This document shows, one piece after another, positions 10,671 through 22,215 of a stretch of DNA of 64,000 nt (positions within the stretch are counted from its first letter, which is position 1; every line of letters starts with the position of its first letter). Made by a program: the position numbers and the translations under genes. The stretch comes from Mytilus galloprovincialis (taxonomy: Eukaryota > Mollusca > Bivalvia > Mytilida > Mytilidae), in NCBI RefSeq assembly GCF_965363235.1, contig NC_134846.1, forward strand, positions 70,406,724 through 70,470,723, given 5' to 3'. The notes under the pieces were generated by a model. The model was not told the DNA's origin. It saw only the letters and a list, made by a program, of their open reading frames with translations, and ran no database searches.

Positions 10671-11112
10671 ATATATATATATATCAAATATATTTGACAT
10701 ATATATATAGATAGATAGATAGATATAAACAATTCAAACGACAAACTATATAAGCCTTATATCTTTGATTTGAAACTCTCGGCATTGTAGGTCATTAATG
10801 CTCTTCAATTTGAGTATTATTTGGTCCTTTTAATTGTTTTGTTTCGAGCGTCTCTCGTTAGTCGTTTGTAGACGGTATACGCGTTCAGCGAACAAAGTGT
10901 TAAGAGTATAGAAGTAAAATGTGTTGGTTATCATTAGTAAAGTTCATTCTTGATACGCACTTTAAGTGAAAACATTGTTTAATTTACTGAAATCTTCAGG
11001 TTACACAGAAACGCTGATCTCTTTGTGAAAGTAAAGTTACAAAGAGGCAAGCATTCTTAAATAGGCCAAATAATGTTTTGAGGATTGGGTGGTCACCAGA
11101 TTAAAATATTAC

Positions 11113-11272
11113 CTCCAGCATCAACAACAATAAACTTTCGACCAGGGTCAAAAGCTTTTAATATGACCGCACCATTTTCTCCAACTAATTTATCTACAGG
11201 TAGAAGTCTTGCGTAAATAGATGCAGCTTCAGGTTCATATACCATTATGAATTTTTCACCTTTGATTCCAAC
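11113..11272 (-). CDS. HSPA12-like gene 1, exon 3
   Basis: 160 nt, acceptor 'tatcag', donor GGAG|GTAATA. Encodes VGIKGEKF, the YEPEAASIYARLL segment (equivalent to the EPTAAA motif of classical HSP70, lining the nucleotide cleft) and FIVVDAG, the start of the second phosphate-binding loop. Same length and phase as exon 3 of gene 2, and fully open. Confidence 0.9.
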
Positions 11273-12129
11273 CTGATAAAATATTAAAAAAATAAAATAA
11301 CAGATACACGTAAGACAACTCTTCAACCATGTCACAATTTATATTAAAAAAATACAATTATAGGTCATAGTACGTCTCAACACTTACATCCCAGTTCTTT
11401 TTTTATACTTCAAAATTTTATTTCTGAAACAAGTGTAAATTGAATACATTTATTATTACGAAAAACAACGCTTTGACAAAAGGGAATGACGAACGGGGTT
11501 TCTACATCCCGAAAACACAGTCCATTGTTGTTCATAGCAATATAAATTGGGTTTTTTTTCTCTTAAAAGCATGAACATAGGAGATTATTAAACGTGTCAC
11601 TGTTCACTACAAGACATATCAAAAAACACATTTCATAAAATTTCAATAGTGAAGTAAATATTAAGCATCTTTTTTGAATATTTGGAAGTAAACCAATCAA
11701 ATGTTCTCCTTTAATTACCTGTGTACAAGTTTAAGTAACCATGTAACCTCAAGTTTCCAAATATTCCTCAGAAACACCAAAATAACAAATGCTTTGAAAC
11801 ACCCAATATATATGTTTATGCCCCATTTTTTTCTGTATTGCACTGTAATGTAGAATTAATTACCTACAACTGTAATTTTTTTTATGGTTAGCGTTCCGGC
11901 CGTCAGGTTCTTTATCCAAAACATACTTATCCCCCAGTAAGTTCGAATATGCACATTTGTTTAATGTTAAGAAGTGGGGGAGGTTTTTTCCCAACATGTA
12001 AAGTTCTGCATTAAACTGAAACGTGGAAGTACTTTGCGTTATCCTCAGTCTCTTCTACCAAATCCAACGCCTGACTTAAAACGTCGCCCGTCTTATACCC
12101 GTATATCTTGACAATAAGGAGAATGATGT

Positions 12130-13642
12130 ATATAGACATTATAGTAGTCAAAATTACATTGCATTTCTTCATTACCAGCTTCTACTGTACATATTGCATT
12201 TAACCTAGTTCATATATCAGAGCGTTCAACTCTACAAGTCAAATAGATGAGGCTGTATATGCGATTTCTTGGGCATACAAGCTAGCCGGTTTCCCGAACC
12301 CTTGCAATTATGACTTAGTTGCATCCGTTCGTGAAGGGTCATACAGAAAAATTGTTAACAAAATTAACAAAAAAGGAACCTATTACAGCTAACATTTTAT
12401 CAAAAATTGTTCATGTATCTGGTCAAAAGTGTAATAATCTTAAATATGTTCGCATTGCATGCATGTGCTTATTGAGTAATGCATGTTTTTTACGATTTTT
12501 TAATTTCTAATTAACTAATTTGAAAATATCTTAAATAACCTCTTCTTTTTCTTGCTACTCATGTTAAGCATTATTTTTTTTAGAACAGAGCAAAACTGAT
12601 GTTTCCAGGGAAGGCCGTTTTAGTTATTTCTAAAACTTGAAATGATATTTTTTCCAGTGGCGATGTTCGAATGTTATATGAAGTTAGCTAAAATATAAGA
12701 AAATTCTGACGAATTTGTATTTATGTCTTTAAGTTATTGTAATAAAAGTGATATTTATAAATCAATATAAAATTTCACTACTTTCATACACTAGAGCTAT
12801 AGAAGTATTGTTGATTACATTAGAAACCATCGGTTTAGATAAAAAAAAAAAAAAAAGAAAAAAAAAGTGCAGTTTGGTCTTCACAGTTTACGTTCAGGTG
12901 GAGCAATAAAAAGCATGGGCGGTGGAAGAGCGAAAATGCTTAAGATGGTTATATAAAAGAAAGTAAATATAACAGATTGTCAGTATTTAACAAAATGGGT
13001 ATATAAGACTATCTTATACATATATTTAATTCATGTAATATAACTAATATCTGTTCCCTTTCTTTGTTTTCTTTAGATGCTTAACTGTACTGTTCAGGCG
13101 AGCTTATATCCCAAATAGGGTTTGGTTTTTTATTTATAAATATGTTATGTTCGTTTGAGTAGACAAACAAGAACATAAATGTATTTATTAATGTTGTAAT
13201 AAACACGGGTAATTGTTTTGACATTTGCCACATGACTAGATACCGTTTAACAGTTAAGGTATACTCTGGAATACTGAGTATTTCACAAGCTAAAATGAGC
13301 GGGAAGAATTGTAACGGTCAATCTGTGTGTAATTGTTTTGCATTCGACGCTTGCTTTCAGACTGTTCAGTCTGGTCATTTCTGACCCCATCCATCCATCC
13401 ACTTTTTATTTTGTCAATGTTGTAAATTGATGTATTCATACTAATGATTGATGTGGATGTTTTTTATGATTATACATTTTGTACATGCTTGAAAAGATTG
13501 GTAATAACGATATTGTTTTTGTAAATTGTGTATAATTGGAAATGATATGTTGAAGCAGCGGCTACGGACGTGCAGAAAAAATATTCGTGCATTGTAAATA
13601 AAATGAATACAGTTTCTTAACTGTACTGTCCAGGCGAGCATA
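12130..13642 (+). mobile_element. Relic of a YR retrotransposon inserted in intron 2
   Basis: Comparison with the uninterrupted homologous block at 43200-44260 shows that sequence from about 12130 to 13640 is extra here. It contains a decayed tyrosine recombinase (12200-12960, plus strand) and two copies of 'ttaactgtactgt(t/c)caggcgagc' at 13079-13102 and 13616-13639, probably remnants of its direct repeats. Gag and RT parts are missing. Confidence 0.6.
12200..12960 (+). pseudogene. Tyrosine recombinase relic
   Basis: The plus strand reads KKEPITANILSKIV...YVRIACMCLLSNACFLRF, closely matching KKEPITPEILKHIV...LRIACMCLLCFSGFLRF of the intact YR at 48250-49197. About 400 bp further (12878-12905) comes HSLRSGGA, the HxxR box. 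Upstream, SYISERSTLQV-like and 'WAYKLAGFPNPCNYDLV'-like words are readable in broken frames. The many stops and the missing middle make it dead. It is closer to copy 2 than to copy 1 of the YR elements in this window. Confidence 0.75.
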
Positions 13643-14371
13643 ATAACAATGCACGATACGACCAACCTTGACATAATGATCCTTGTTAGCACACGGATTT
13701 AACGGGGATGTGCAAATCAGTAGCTTTGACGCTCAGTAAATCTAACTAACTTGTCAAAATCAAAATTAAAATCGTCAAAGTAAGGTAACTTGTAGGGTTT
13801 CATCTTGAAAATAGGCTGAAGCATCGGGTCTTAGATAGATATAGACTTGTGGATATGTGTGTCTGGATAAGAAACTGGTGTCGGCCGTCGGGGTTACTTA
13901 TCTAGAGACACCTTTCCCTCAGTGTATAACTATTACGGAGTCGTATGACACATCGAACAGCATGCTTTAATGTGCCAATCTTGTATTATATCTCCAGGAA
14001 AATGCTATAATGACTAGTGTAAAACAATTCAAATCGAAAATTCACGGTCAAATCTATATAAAAATGAGAAATGAAATAAACGTATGAACCCCAACAATAA
14101 ACAACAACCACTGAACAATAAGCTCCTGACTTATGACAGGTATATAAAAATGCAGCGGGTTTAAACCATTTAACATGGGGTATTCACAATTTTTAGTTGA
14201 TCATTAATCAGAACTTGTATTAGAGTTTTGAGATTTATCGGTATAACCAACGTATGAGGGTTCCTGATTTAATTGTAATGTGTCATGTCAATCTCGTCAG
14301 ATTTATTCAATAACAATTGTATATAACCAAACTCCCAATACTTATATATATAAGTGTATACATATAAACCA

Positions 14372-14530
14372 GTGACAACTCTCCAACAATGATAAATCTG
14401 CATTCCGAAAATGTTTGTTCTTTCCTCGACGGGATCCAAATTCATCTATTAGGATATCGAGACAACTCCGCCTGTGCTGTGTCCAGCGCTCTTGACCAGT
14501 CGGCAACCTAGGCTGAACTTATAATTCAGA
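14372..14530 (-). repeat. tRNA-derived SINE-like copy
   Basis: On the minus strand the head reads GGTTGCCGACTGGTCAAGAGCGC (A-box-like) and later TTTGGATCCCG (B-box-like); the tail ends 'ggagagttgtcactg'. The same tail occurs at 14690-14755 and at about 26265-26300, each time on the minus strand. This fits a SINE family with a conserved 3' domain. Confidence 0.55.
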
Positions 14531-14689
14531 TTTCGATGGCTAGTGTTACCTTTCCTCGCCAGTAGAATCTAGAGTTGTAACACAGTTATGATATATATTA
14601 GGCATGGAGATGGAATTTATTGCATATTAGCAAAAAATCTGTTGAAAAGGGTCTTAAGATGCAGTCACAGAAATAAATATTTGATTTAT

Positions 14690-14755
14690 ACATCTGAACA
14701 AGTGACAACTTTACGACGGATCCATCCCCAGCGATGGTGATACACGGATGAAAAT
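14690..14755 (-). repeat. SINE tail fragment
   Basis: On the minus strand: TGTATCACCATCGCTGG...GGATCCGTCGTAAAGTTGTCAC. It matches the post-tRNA part of the SINE at 26265-26445 (TGTATCACAATCACTG...). The head is missing, and the 5' target duplication of the LINE starts 6 bp away. Confidence 0.5.
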
Positions 14756-14760
14756 ACAAT

Positions 14761-14775
14761 AATATTCATAATTAC
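14761..14775 (+). repeat. 5' target-site duplication of the LINE
   Basis: aatattcataattac, repeated exactly at 18949-18963 just after the LINE poly(A) tail. Confidence 0.9.
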
Positions 14776-14966
14776 GGTGAAAGGTGATTATTATGTAGGT
14801 TGTATAGATATGTGTAACAACTATGCATTAACTAAAATAATGAATATGTATTTTAATTGTGTACCAATTGATGTAACTGTATTAAATATCTCTGAGTGTT
14901 ATAAAATTGTAACTGTGTGTAGTGTGTTGAAACTTAAGTATAATCATAATTTATATATTATTAACT

Positions 14967-15773
14967 ATGACATTTACAAATACAGTTAATCTATGTAGTC
15001 TCAACGTAAACGGAATTAATTAAAGAGAAAAAAGAAATAGAGTTATAGAATGGGTTACCGCTAAAAAAAGTGTCATAAGTTTTGTGCAAGAAACACATTT
15101 TGATGAAATTATCGAAAGGGATATAAATAGTAAAACAGAATATGATGCGTTTTGTAGTCATGGTACTACGGCTAGTAGGGGTGTAGCTATCTTAATTAAA
15201 AAATCATTAAGCTACGAACTAATTAATAAATTTATTGATAGGGACGGAAGATTAGTGCTTATCAATGTGCAGATGAATAATTCAATTTTTACATTTATTA
15301 ATGTATATGCACCTAACTGTAAAACATCTAGAAATTCTTTCTTTAAAAAAGTCAGCGATAATTTAAAGGAACACGGTCTAGGAATAGCAATACTTGGGGG
15401 CGATTTTAACGAGACAATAAAACAAATTGATAGAAAATCTTTACGTCCAAGTAAATTTACTCAACCTGTACATGGTTTAAAAAACTTAATTAAATCTAAC
15501 AAACTAACAGATATATGGAGAAATTTAAATGAAAATAAACAGCAATTCACCTGGAGAAGAAGAGATAAGTCACAAGCTAGTAGGATTGACATGATTTTTA
15601 TTGGGTCAGATTTTTTACCACTGGTAGAATTTTGTAAAATCAAACCAGCTGTTATTCGGTCTACTGACCACCAAAGCGTATTTCTAAAATTTAAGCCAGG
15701 GTATCAGAAAGGGGCAATGGGTATTGGAAAATTAACAATTCAGTATTGCAAGATAAAGCTTACCAAGAACTGA
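14967..15773 (+). pseudogene. LINE ORF2, endonuclease part
   Basis: ATG at 14967 opens the typical APE endonuclease start (VNLCSLNVNGIN), interrupted by TAA at 15021-15023. After it come VQETHFDE (catalytic Glu region), FINVYAPN, LGGDFNET (the GDFN motif), SRIDMIFI and STDHQSVFL (the SDH-like motif), all in the order of L1-type endonucleases that nick target DNA. The frame stops at 15773, where a frameshift moves into the RT part that begins near 15746. One stop and one frameshift mean the copy is inactive. Confidence 0.88.
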
Positions 15774-17338
15774 TTTATACTTTGATAGATAAATATAATT
15801 TCGAAAAGGAAACATTAGATTGTAGATTATTATGGGATGGGTTTAAAATCGCGGTAAGGGAAGTAACCACAAATAATCGTAAAAATAAAGCAAAGTTAAC
15901 AAAGGGACGAAGATATACTCTGGAAAAAGAATTAGAAGAAGAAATAAAATTAAGAGACGAGACAAATATAGATGACGATGAAATAGAAAAAGAAATTAAT
16001 GGTATTGAAGAAGAGCTAAATAAGATATATGATGAAAAAGCGAAGGGAGCTCAAGTGAGATCTAGAGAAAAATGGGTAGAGTTTGGTGAAAAAAATAATT
16101 CTTACTTCCTTGGGTTAGAAAAAAAAAGAGAAGTTAAAAAATCTATAAGTAAGCTAATGGGAGATAATGGGGAAATAATTTCGGATCAAGAGAAACTTTT
16201 AAATAAAATAAAAGATTATTACGAAAACTTGTATAACAAAAAAAGTTTAAATAAAGATTTAACAGAAGAATATATCAGCGATACAAAATTAGAAAATACC
16301 GTTGATGAAAATGACAAACTAATATGCGATGGGAAAATTACAGTGGAGGAATGCACATATGGTATCTTTAAAATGAAATTAAATAAATCTCCAGGTCTTG
16401 ATGGACTTACGGTAGAATTTTATAGATTTTTTTGGAATAAACTTAAATCACTACTAGTAACTGTCTTAAATACAGGATACGATAGAAACAGTCTTTCATA
16501 TTCACAACGTACTAGTATATTAACTTTGATATTTAAAAAGGGGGATCCATTACTTTTAGAAAACTATCGTCCAATATCACTTCTTAATATAGATTTTAAA
16601 ATTTTGTCATATGTTCTTGCGCAACGTTTAAAAAAGGTACTTCCAAAAATTATAAATGAGGATCAAACCGGTTATGTTAAAAATAGATTTATTGGGTTTA
16701 ATCTGAGACAAATCCAAGATTTTATAGACTACTCAGAAACATACAAAATAGAGGGAGCAATTGTTTTTGTGGATTTCACAAAAGCATTTGATTCTTTAGA
16801 ATGGGATTTTATGCTTGGAACTTTGAAACATTTTGGGTTTAATGAATCATTCATTAAGTGGGTTAAAACTATGTATACAGATGTTCAAACATGTGTTATG
16901 AACAATGGGTGGGTATCAGAAAATTTCAAAAATTCACGGGGAATCCGACAAGGCTGTCCTTTATCAGCATTATTGTTTGTTTTGGCTGTTGAAATCATGG
17001 CTCTTAAGTTGAGGAACAGCAACGAAGTAAAAGGAATCACTATTAAGTTAGATGGGAAAAGTCACAGCATTAAAATTTCACAACTAGCAGATGACACAAC
17101 ATTATTTTGTAAAGATAAAAACGATGTAATATCTGCAATGAATATAATCGAAATTTTTGGCTCGTTTTCAGGACTTTTGGTAAATAGAAATAAAACAGAA
17201 GGATTATGGATTGGGAAATTAAAATCATGTAAAGATAAAATTGCGGGAATTAATTGGGGAGATAAACCCATTAAAGCATTAGGGGTGTTTTTTGGACATG
17301 ATAAAGATGAATGCAAAAAAATTAAATTGGAATTGTAA
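15746..17338 (+). pseudogene. LINE ORF2, reverse transcriptase part
   Basis: Begins with a charged, coiled-coil-like linker (about residues 1-170), then L1-type RT blocks: NKSPGLDGLTVEFY, ENYRPISLLNIDFKI, AIVFVDFTKAFDSLEW, RGIRQGCPLSALLF and the catalytic QLADDTTLF (normally FADD), then a GLLVNRNKTEG thumb-side block. It copies its own RNA from the nicked genomic DNA. The frame ends at 17338 by a frameshift into the next segment (17292 onward). The order and words place it in the L1/Tx1 group. Confidence 0.9.
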
Positions 17339-18767
17339 AATAGAGAAAATGATGAAATTGTTCAAGACATGGGAAAAAAGGAATCTATCAATTTTAGGGA
17401 AAATACTAATTATTAAAGCATTAATTTTGCCGTTATTTACGTTTTTGGGAAGTGTCTGCTTAACTCCTGAAAATTATATTAAAGAAATAGAAACAAGAAG
17501 CTTTAAATATATTTGGGATGGGAAACCAGACAAAGTAAAACGAAACCTGATAACACTTCCTTATGAAAAAGGAGGCCTACAAATGGTCGATTTTAAAAGT
17601 TATTTTATATCGCTTAAAGCATCATGGGTATATAGACTAGTTAATGGTAAATTTGCCAACTGGAAGCTTATACCTTTTAAATATTTAAAAGTGTCTAATA
17701 ATATTTTAGTTATATTTAATATGAATTTAAATGATATAAAACATTTAGAATATTTTAAATATGTTCCAGAATTTTATAGAGAAGTAATAAAGTCCTGGAT
17801 TTTGACTGGGGGTGGGCAAACAAAACAAGCAGTGACATATGCTGATATAAGAAAACAAACAATTTGGGGGAATAAATTTATTTCATTTCATAAGAAACCA
17901 ATTATCTTTGAAAACTGGATTAAAAGTGATATAATATACTTGAATGACATTCTAGATGACACTATGTCACTATCAGAAAATTATATTTTGAACAAATTAA
18001 AGTGTAAAGTAAACTGGAGTGTTGAATTTCATAAATTGAAACAATCCATTCCACAAAATTGGATTGACATAGTTAAACAAGAAAATTCTGTCCAAAGTAA
18101 AGTAAATATCCATAGAAATAAGATCACATGGAAAGATCGTTATTTTGAGACTACATTTTTTTCAAATAAAATGTTATATGACTCTCTAGTGAATAGTAAA
18201 AAAGAAACGTCAGTAGGAATAAACAGGTGGCTCAAAATTTTACCATTGCAAGAAGCTTCAAATATGAATTCATTATATAACTTTATTTTCAAATACTTAA
18301 CTGAAAATAAATTAAAAATATACAGATGGAAACTTCTACAGTTTATTGTACCAACCAAAAAGCATTTATTACAATGGAAAATAACTAATAACAGTTTGTG
18401 TAATTTTTGTAACATAGAAGAAGACTATGCTCATTATTTTTTCAATTGCTCTTATTTAACAAGATTTTGGCAACAACTAAACGATCTCTTAAAAAAGAGT
18501 AATTTAGATTTTTCAATAAAATTACAACACATGATATTTGGATACAAAATTACAGACAGCAAGTATTACCCAATAAATTTGTTGGTTACAATTATTAGTT
18601 TTTCAATATATAAGTCGTACTATGTATCTGAGCAGAAAACAAAAAACATAGACGTATTCAGAATTTTTATTAATGAATACACCAAGAGAGTAGATACCAA
18701 TATTAATGGACATAAGACAATAAGTCCAATGTTGCTTTCAATTAAAAGAAACATAATCAATGAATAA
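17292..18767 (+). pseudogene. LINE ORF2, C-terminal part
   Basis: Continues ORF2 after a frameshift around 17300-17338. It contains NLSILGKILIIKALILPLF and FKYIWDGKPDKVKRNLI, typical of the region after the RT in L1/Tx1 elements, and near the end CNFCNIEEDYAHYFFNC, a CCHC-like finger followed by WQQL. The stop at 18765-18767 is followed by about 170 bp of 3' UTR and the poly(A) tail. Confidence 0.88.
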
Positions 18768-18948
18768 TTTTTATATTGTTAATATAGAGTTTTGTAAACA
18801 AAATGTATGTCAATTATTTAATAAGCTGATTATTCCCTGGGTAGTCAGTGGATTGTAACAGGGTACGTCAAGAGAAGCTTGGAATCTTGATGGTTTATGT
18901 AACAAGCAATATTTGATGAATAAAATTATTATGTAGTTAAAAAAAAAA

Positions 18949-18963
18949 AATATTCATAATTAC
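18949..18963 (+). repeat. 3' target-site duplication of the LINE
   Basis: Exact copy of 14761-14775. The first one or two A residues cannot be told from the poly(A) tail. Confidence 0.88.
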
Positions 18964-19053
18964 TCTAATAGCACAGCAATGTCAAATACATTTAAATAAA
19001 TATATTAATATCTTTAAAGCTAGTGACGATATTAGTATATTGCTATAGTATAC

Positions 19054-19274
19054 CTTTTCAGCTGATTCTCTCATAAACTGTTTTGCAGAGTCATTCCAGA
19101 TTGATGGTACTGAAACTACCCAATATATGTCATCATCAATTGTGCCTAGCTTTCTCCAACGCATCTGCTGAATGAAATGGTCTTTCAAAAAACCAATTGC
19201 AGCAGAAAACACTAATTTTGCAGATATACTTTTTCCAGCAACATCCCGACCAACTTAAAATCTTTTCGTATATC
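19054..19274 (-). pseudogene. HSPA12-like gene 1, exon 2 with 2-nt insertion
   Basis: Acceptor 'taatag' before GATATACG, donor GAAAAG|GTATAC. The conserved product segments are readable: DIRKDF at the start, then in another frame DVAGKSISAK, FSAAIGFLKDHFIQQM and YWVVSVPSIWNDSAKQFMRESAEK. Against exon 2 of gene 2 (219 nt) there are two extra bases (CG on the plus strand, near 19246-19248), so the first codons and the rest are in different frames; reading on from exon 1 hits a TAG within about 20 codons. Using an AG inside the exon would not restore phase with exon 1. Confidence 0.85.
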
Positions 19275-20789
19275 CTATTAACAGATTGGAAACATTAAAC
19301 TCGTATGTTTAAGATAATGTAAAGACATCTGCCAAACAATTAAAAAAAGGATATTTGGAATCGGGATTATAAGAAATAAAGTGGATTTCTCTTGTTTTAT
19401 ATTTTTTGCTTTCTCTTCTAAATTTATATTAGGTTTTTTTTTGGGCTACAGGGTTTTTTCGTTTCGTTTTGATGTTGTCGACCCCTCTTCGATTGTTTTC
19501 ATGAATGCCCTATTGGGGTTTCTTCCTCATTTGTTTGAAATTCAAATATATATTCATATCTGAATGTCTTTAGAGCGTCATTTTCAAGATACCAGAAGTA
19601 ACCAGTTACACTTAAACATTTTTGAGTATGGGTCAACTAGGATTTAAGATTACATACTTAACCATGAATAAGTTTGTCGTCATAACAGTTAAAAATACCA
19701 CCATCAATTTGTCTTAACATCTAGTGACTGAAATCTTTTCTTATAAGACTCATTTGCTTTTATTTATTCTGTATAATTTGTCTTTTTAAATAAAGACTAT
19801 GTTTGATGCAGATGGGATTTTCAAACCTGATTAATAAGGGCACTGGTAGCTTTATGTTTGAAGCAATTTTTTTTCAAAGAGTTAATATATATTTAATTGA
19901 TTCCCTAATTTAAGGCAACAATTTATGAAAAATGCTCCTAACAAATAGCCGTAATTTAAACACATTTCATATTCATGACTTGGTAAAGACATTAAAACCC
20001 AGTTGCAGAGCTAGTTAAACCGCTCACTTGTATAACAGTCGCATAAAATTCTATTATATTGTGACCACTAAAACAAACCATTATATAACAAAGAGACACA
20101 AAAATGCATATAGACAAAGCACAATAGCAAAATTGAAAGACATGTATACAAACATTTACAATAACACAATGATGGGATGTACAGGTGCATAGCCATGTCA
20201 TATGTATAAAAAAAAACACACAAAAAGGCGTATATACATAAAAAAAAAAGACGATCTGGTATGATTGCAAATGGGACAATTGTCCACAAGCGAACATATG
20301 ACACAGAAATTTACAACTTTATGTCACCGTACGGTCTTCAACAAAAAGCACACTAGCAAAATTGAAAGACAAGAATATAAAATAGTACAATAACACAATG
20401 ACAAAGAAACACAACCAAGGCATATAGACAAAGCACATTTGCAGTATACAAAAAATTTTCAAGATACCAATTAAATCTTTCTTTCTGTAATTCAAATATT
20501 TAAGCAATTGTAAATAGGTTTTTTTTTTTTTTGGTGGTCTCTTTTTTTCGTCAATCAAAGTGGCCATGTACAATCTGGGTTACATTGTTTACGGCCTCAT
20601 TTCTTGACTTCCCGTTTGAATAGTTTTACACTAGTAAATTTGGGGGCCTTTTGTAGCTTGCGGTTCGGTGTGAGCCAAGGCTCCGTGTTGATGGCAGTAC
20701 CTTCACCTATAATGGTTTACTTTTATAAATTGCTACATGGATGGAGAGTTGTCTCATTGGCACTCATACCACATCTTCCTATATCTTTT

Positions 20790-20880
20790 TAAATCTAGAA
20801 ATTGACAATGAGGGTCGGTTGAAAAAAAACTTCACGACAAACGAGATGATTTCAGCTTCCTAATTGTGAATTACGGACAC
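20790..20880 (+). pseudogene. Fragment of the FDFSTLYT-type RT family
   Basis: The plus strand reads EIDNEGRLKKK, then KRDDFSF, matching EIDSEGRLKRKLYGKKDDFSF of the relic at 41951-42172. Too short to say more. Confidence 0.55.
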
Positions 20881-21524
20881 CATCAAGAGTATTATATGTA
20901 AAAACATTATGATATCAGTTTCATAAAAAATGCGGCAAGAATTGAAAACATGAGACCGGACGGATGAACGCACAGACGGACGACCGATATTTCCATTGAC
21001 CCCGCAATGCGTTACGCGGGGTACAAAAATATATGTAAATCTACGATTTGCCGTTTACGCCAACCGAAAAGGCTTTTTTTCCTCTTTAGTCAACTAGTTA
21101 ATTGTGCTACTTTCATTTTTCACAATCGCCTTCAAACAAACTATCAATATTAAGGTACCACAAATATGTATTAATTTGGATCTAAACCATGACAAATGTA
21201 ACCAAAACCATGACGAATTTCTAGACTCTTATCTGAACCATGTCAATCGCATAACCAAATCATACCAATTTGGATATTTTGGTTATCCTACGTTAATTTC
21301 TTAAAACCAACAATTTCAATTCCGATAGTTGGACTTACAATATAGATTCAAACATTTAATTTTCTTTTTATTTGCTCATTTGAAAAGAACTGAGGCAATC
21401 GTTTTGGGAAGTAACATAACTTATCAATGACCAACTTAACCAAAATATGACAAAATCACTGTACTAAACGCTCCTTAATATGACGACCTTTCTATTATTG
21501 ATTAAGGTTGAATGAAATGTATTT

Positions 21525-22215
21525 TAGTCTAAGATGCATGATTTTTGTTGTTGATTGTAATTGGTTTTAGACTAGCAGTCAGTAACTTCGAGTAATCTAC
21601 AAGATGTAGTTTATAGTACTTGTTTGGCTATGACCCAAGAGTATCACCAGCTCAGTAGTCGGCACTTCGGTGATGACATGAATATCATTTATGTGGTCAT
21701 TTTCATAACTTTCCTGTTAACGAAAATTTGATTTTTTCGAAAAGAACTAAGGATTATATTTTATCCCAGGCATAGATTACCTTTAGCCTTATTTGAAACA
21801 GCTTTTTGGAATTTTGGATCCTCGATGCTCTTCAACTTTGTACTTGTTTAGCTTTATGACTATTTGATATGAGCGTCATTGATGAGTCTTATGTAGACGA
21901 AACGCGCGTCTGGCGTACTAAAAAATAACATATTATAATAGTGCTTTTTTATATGGGGATGTATAAATACCCTGCCACGTCCAGTCTATGTTTTTAATAG
22001 ATGCATTTCTGCTTTTTGAAATCTGCTGAGTTAATAAGCCCTTTTCAACTGATTTTTATAATTTGTTCTTATGTTTTACTCTAAAATCACTGTCTCAGGT
22101 TAGAAGAGGATTGGCGGCTTCAAACTAGTTTAACCCCGTCACATTCTTTGTGTGCCTGTCCCAAGTCAAGAGCCTGTAATTCAGAGATTGTCGTGTTTTG
22201 CTTTTACATCAAATT
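21525..22215 (+). repeat. Dispersed repeat split by a hammerhead repeat
   Basis: The outer parts (21525-21615 and 21935-22215) match the continuous repeat at 10120-10500. The inner part (about 21618-21932) is a hammerhead-family repeat absent from that other copy, so it was inserted here. The inner unit starts with 'tacttgtttggctatgac', and nearly the same phrase recurs just before the ribozyme at 21841, as expected of a permuted tandem unit. Confidence 0.7.
21871..21918 (+). ncRNA. Hammerhead ribozyme, one core change
   Basis: Stem I GAGCGTCA pairs well with TGGCGTAC (six pairs, two of them G-U); stem II GTC-TTATGTA-GAC is fully paired; GAAA, stem III ACGCGCGT (self-complementary) and cleavage triplet GTC are present, with the cut expected after 21910. 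The core reads TTGATGA in place of CTGATGA; this C-to-T change at an invariant position should weaken or abolish cleavage. Confidence 0.75.

Larger units (their letters stand above)
8618..11112 (-). other. Intron 3 of HSPA12-like gene 1
   Basis: About 2.5 kb, against 425 bp for the same intron in gene 2. The excess is repeats: two hammerhead-repeat units on the minus strand (about 9245-9745), two decayed ones on the plus strand (about 9900-10080 and 10780-10900), a dispersed repeat at about 10120-10670, and (TA)n/(ATAG)n microsatellite at about 10672-10725. Small ORFs here look spurious. Confidence 0.7.
14776..18948 (+). mobile_element. L1/Tx1-clade LINE retrotransposon
   Basis: A 4.17-kb insertion bounded by a perfect 15-bp target-site duplication and ending in a poly(A) tail at about 18939-18948. 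It encodes an ORF2 with APE-type endonuclease, RT and C-terminal CCHC-like motif. No ORF1 is recognised, so the copy is probably 5' truncated: only about 190 bp precede the ORF2 ATG at 14967. It lies in intron 2 of gene 1, antisense to the gene. Few stops and frameshifts plus a perfect duplication point to a fairly recent insertion. Confidence 0.92.
11273..19053 (-). other. Intron 2 of HSPA12-like gene 1
   Basis: 7.8 kb, against 1.6 kb in gene 2. It contains, in plus-strand order, a block shared with 43200-44260 (about 11385-12140 and 13640-13820) split by a YR relic, SINE copies at 14372-14530 and 14690-14755, and the L1/Tx1 LINE at 14776-18948 inserted antisense to the gene. No additional exon was recognised. 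Confidence 0.75.

Noticed and set aside
14777..14989. 71-codon ORF as LINE ORF1
   Set aside because: No coiled coil, RRM or zinc knuckle, no ATG start, and it overlaps the ORF2 start. It is probably 5' leader or the last part of an ORF1 that I cannot recognise.
21000..21024. ccccgc...gcgggg hairpin as a terminator
   Set aside because: It lies inside a host intron in a repeat-like stretch; factor-independent terminators are not expected in this kind of genome.
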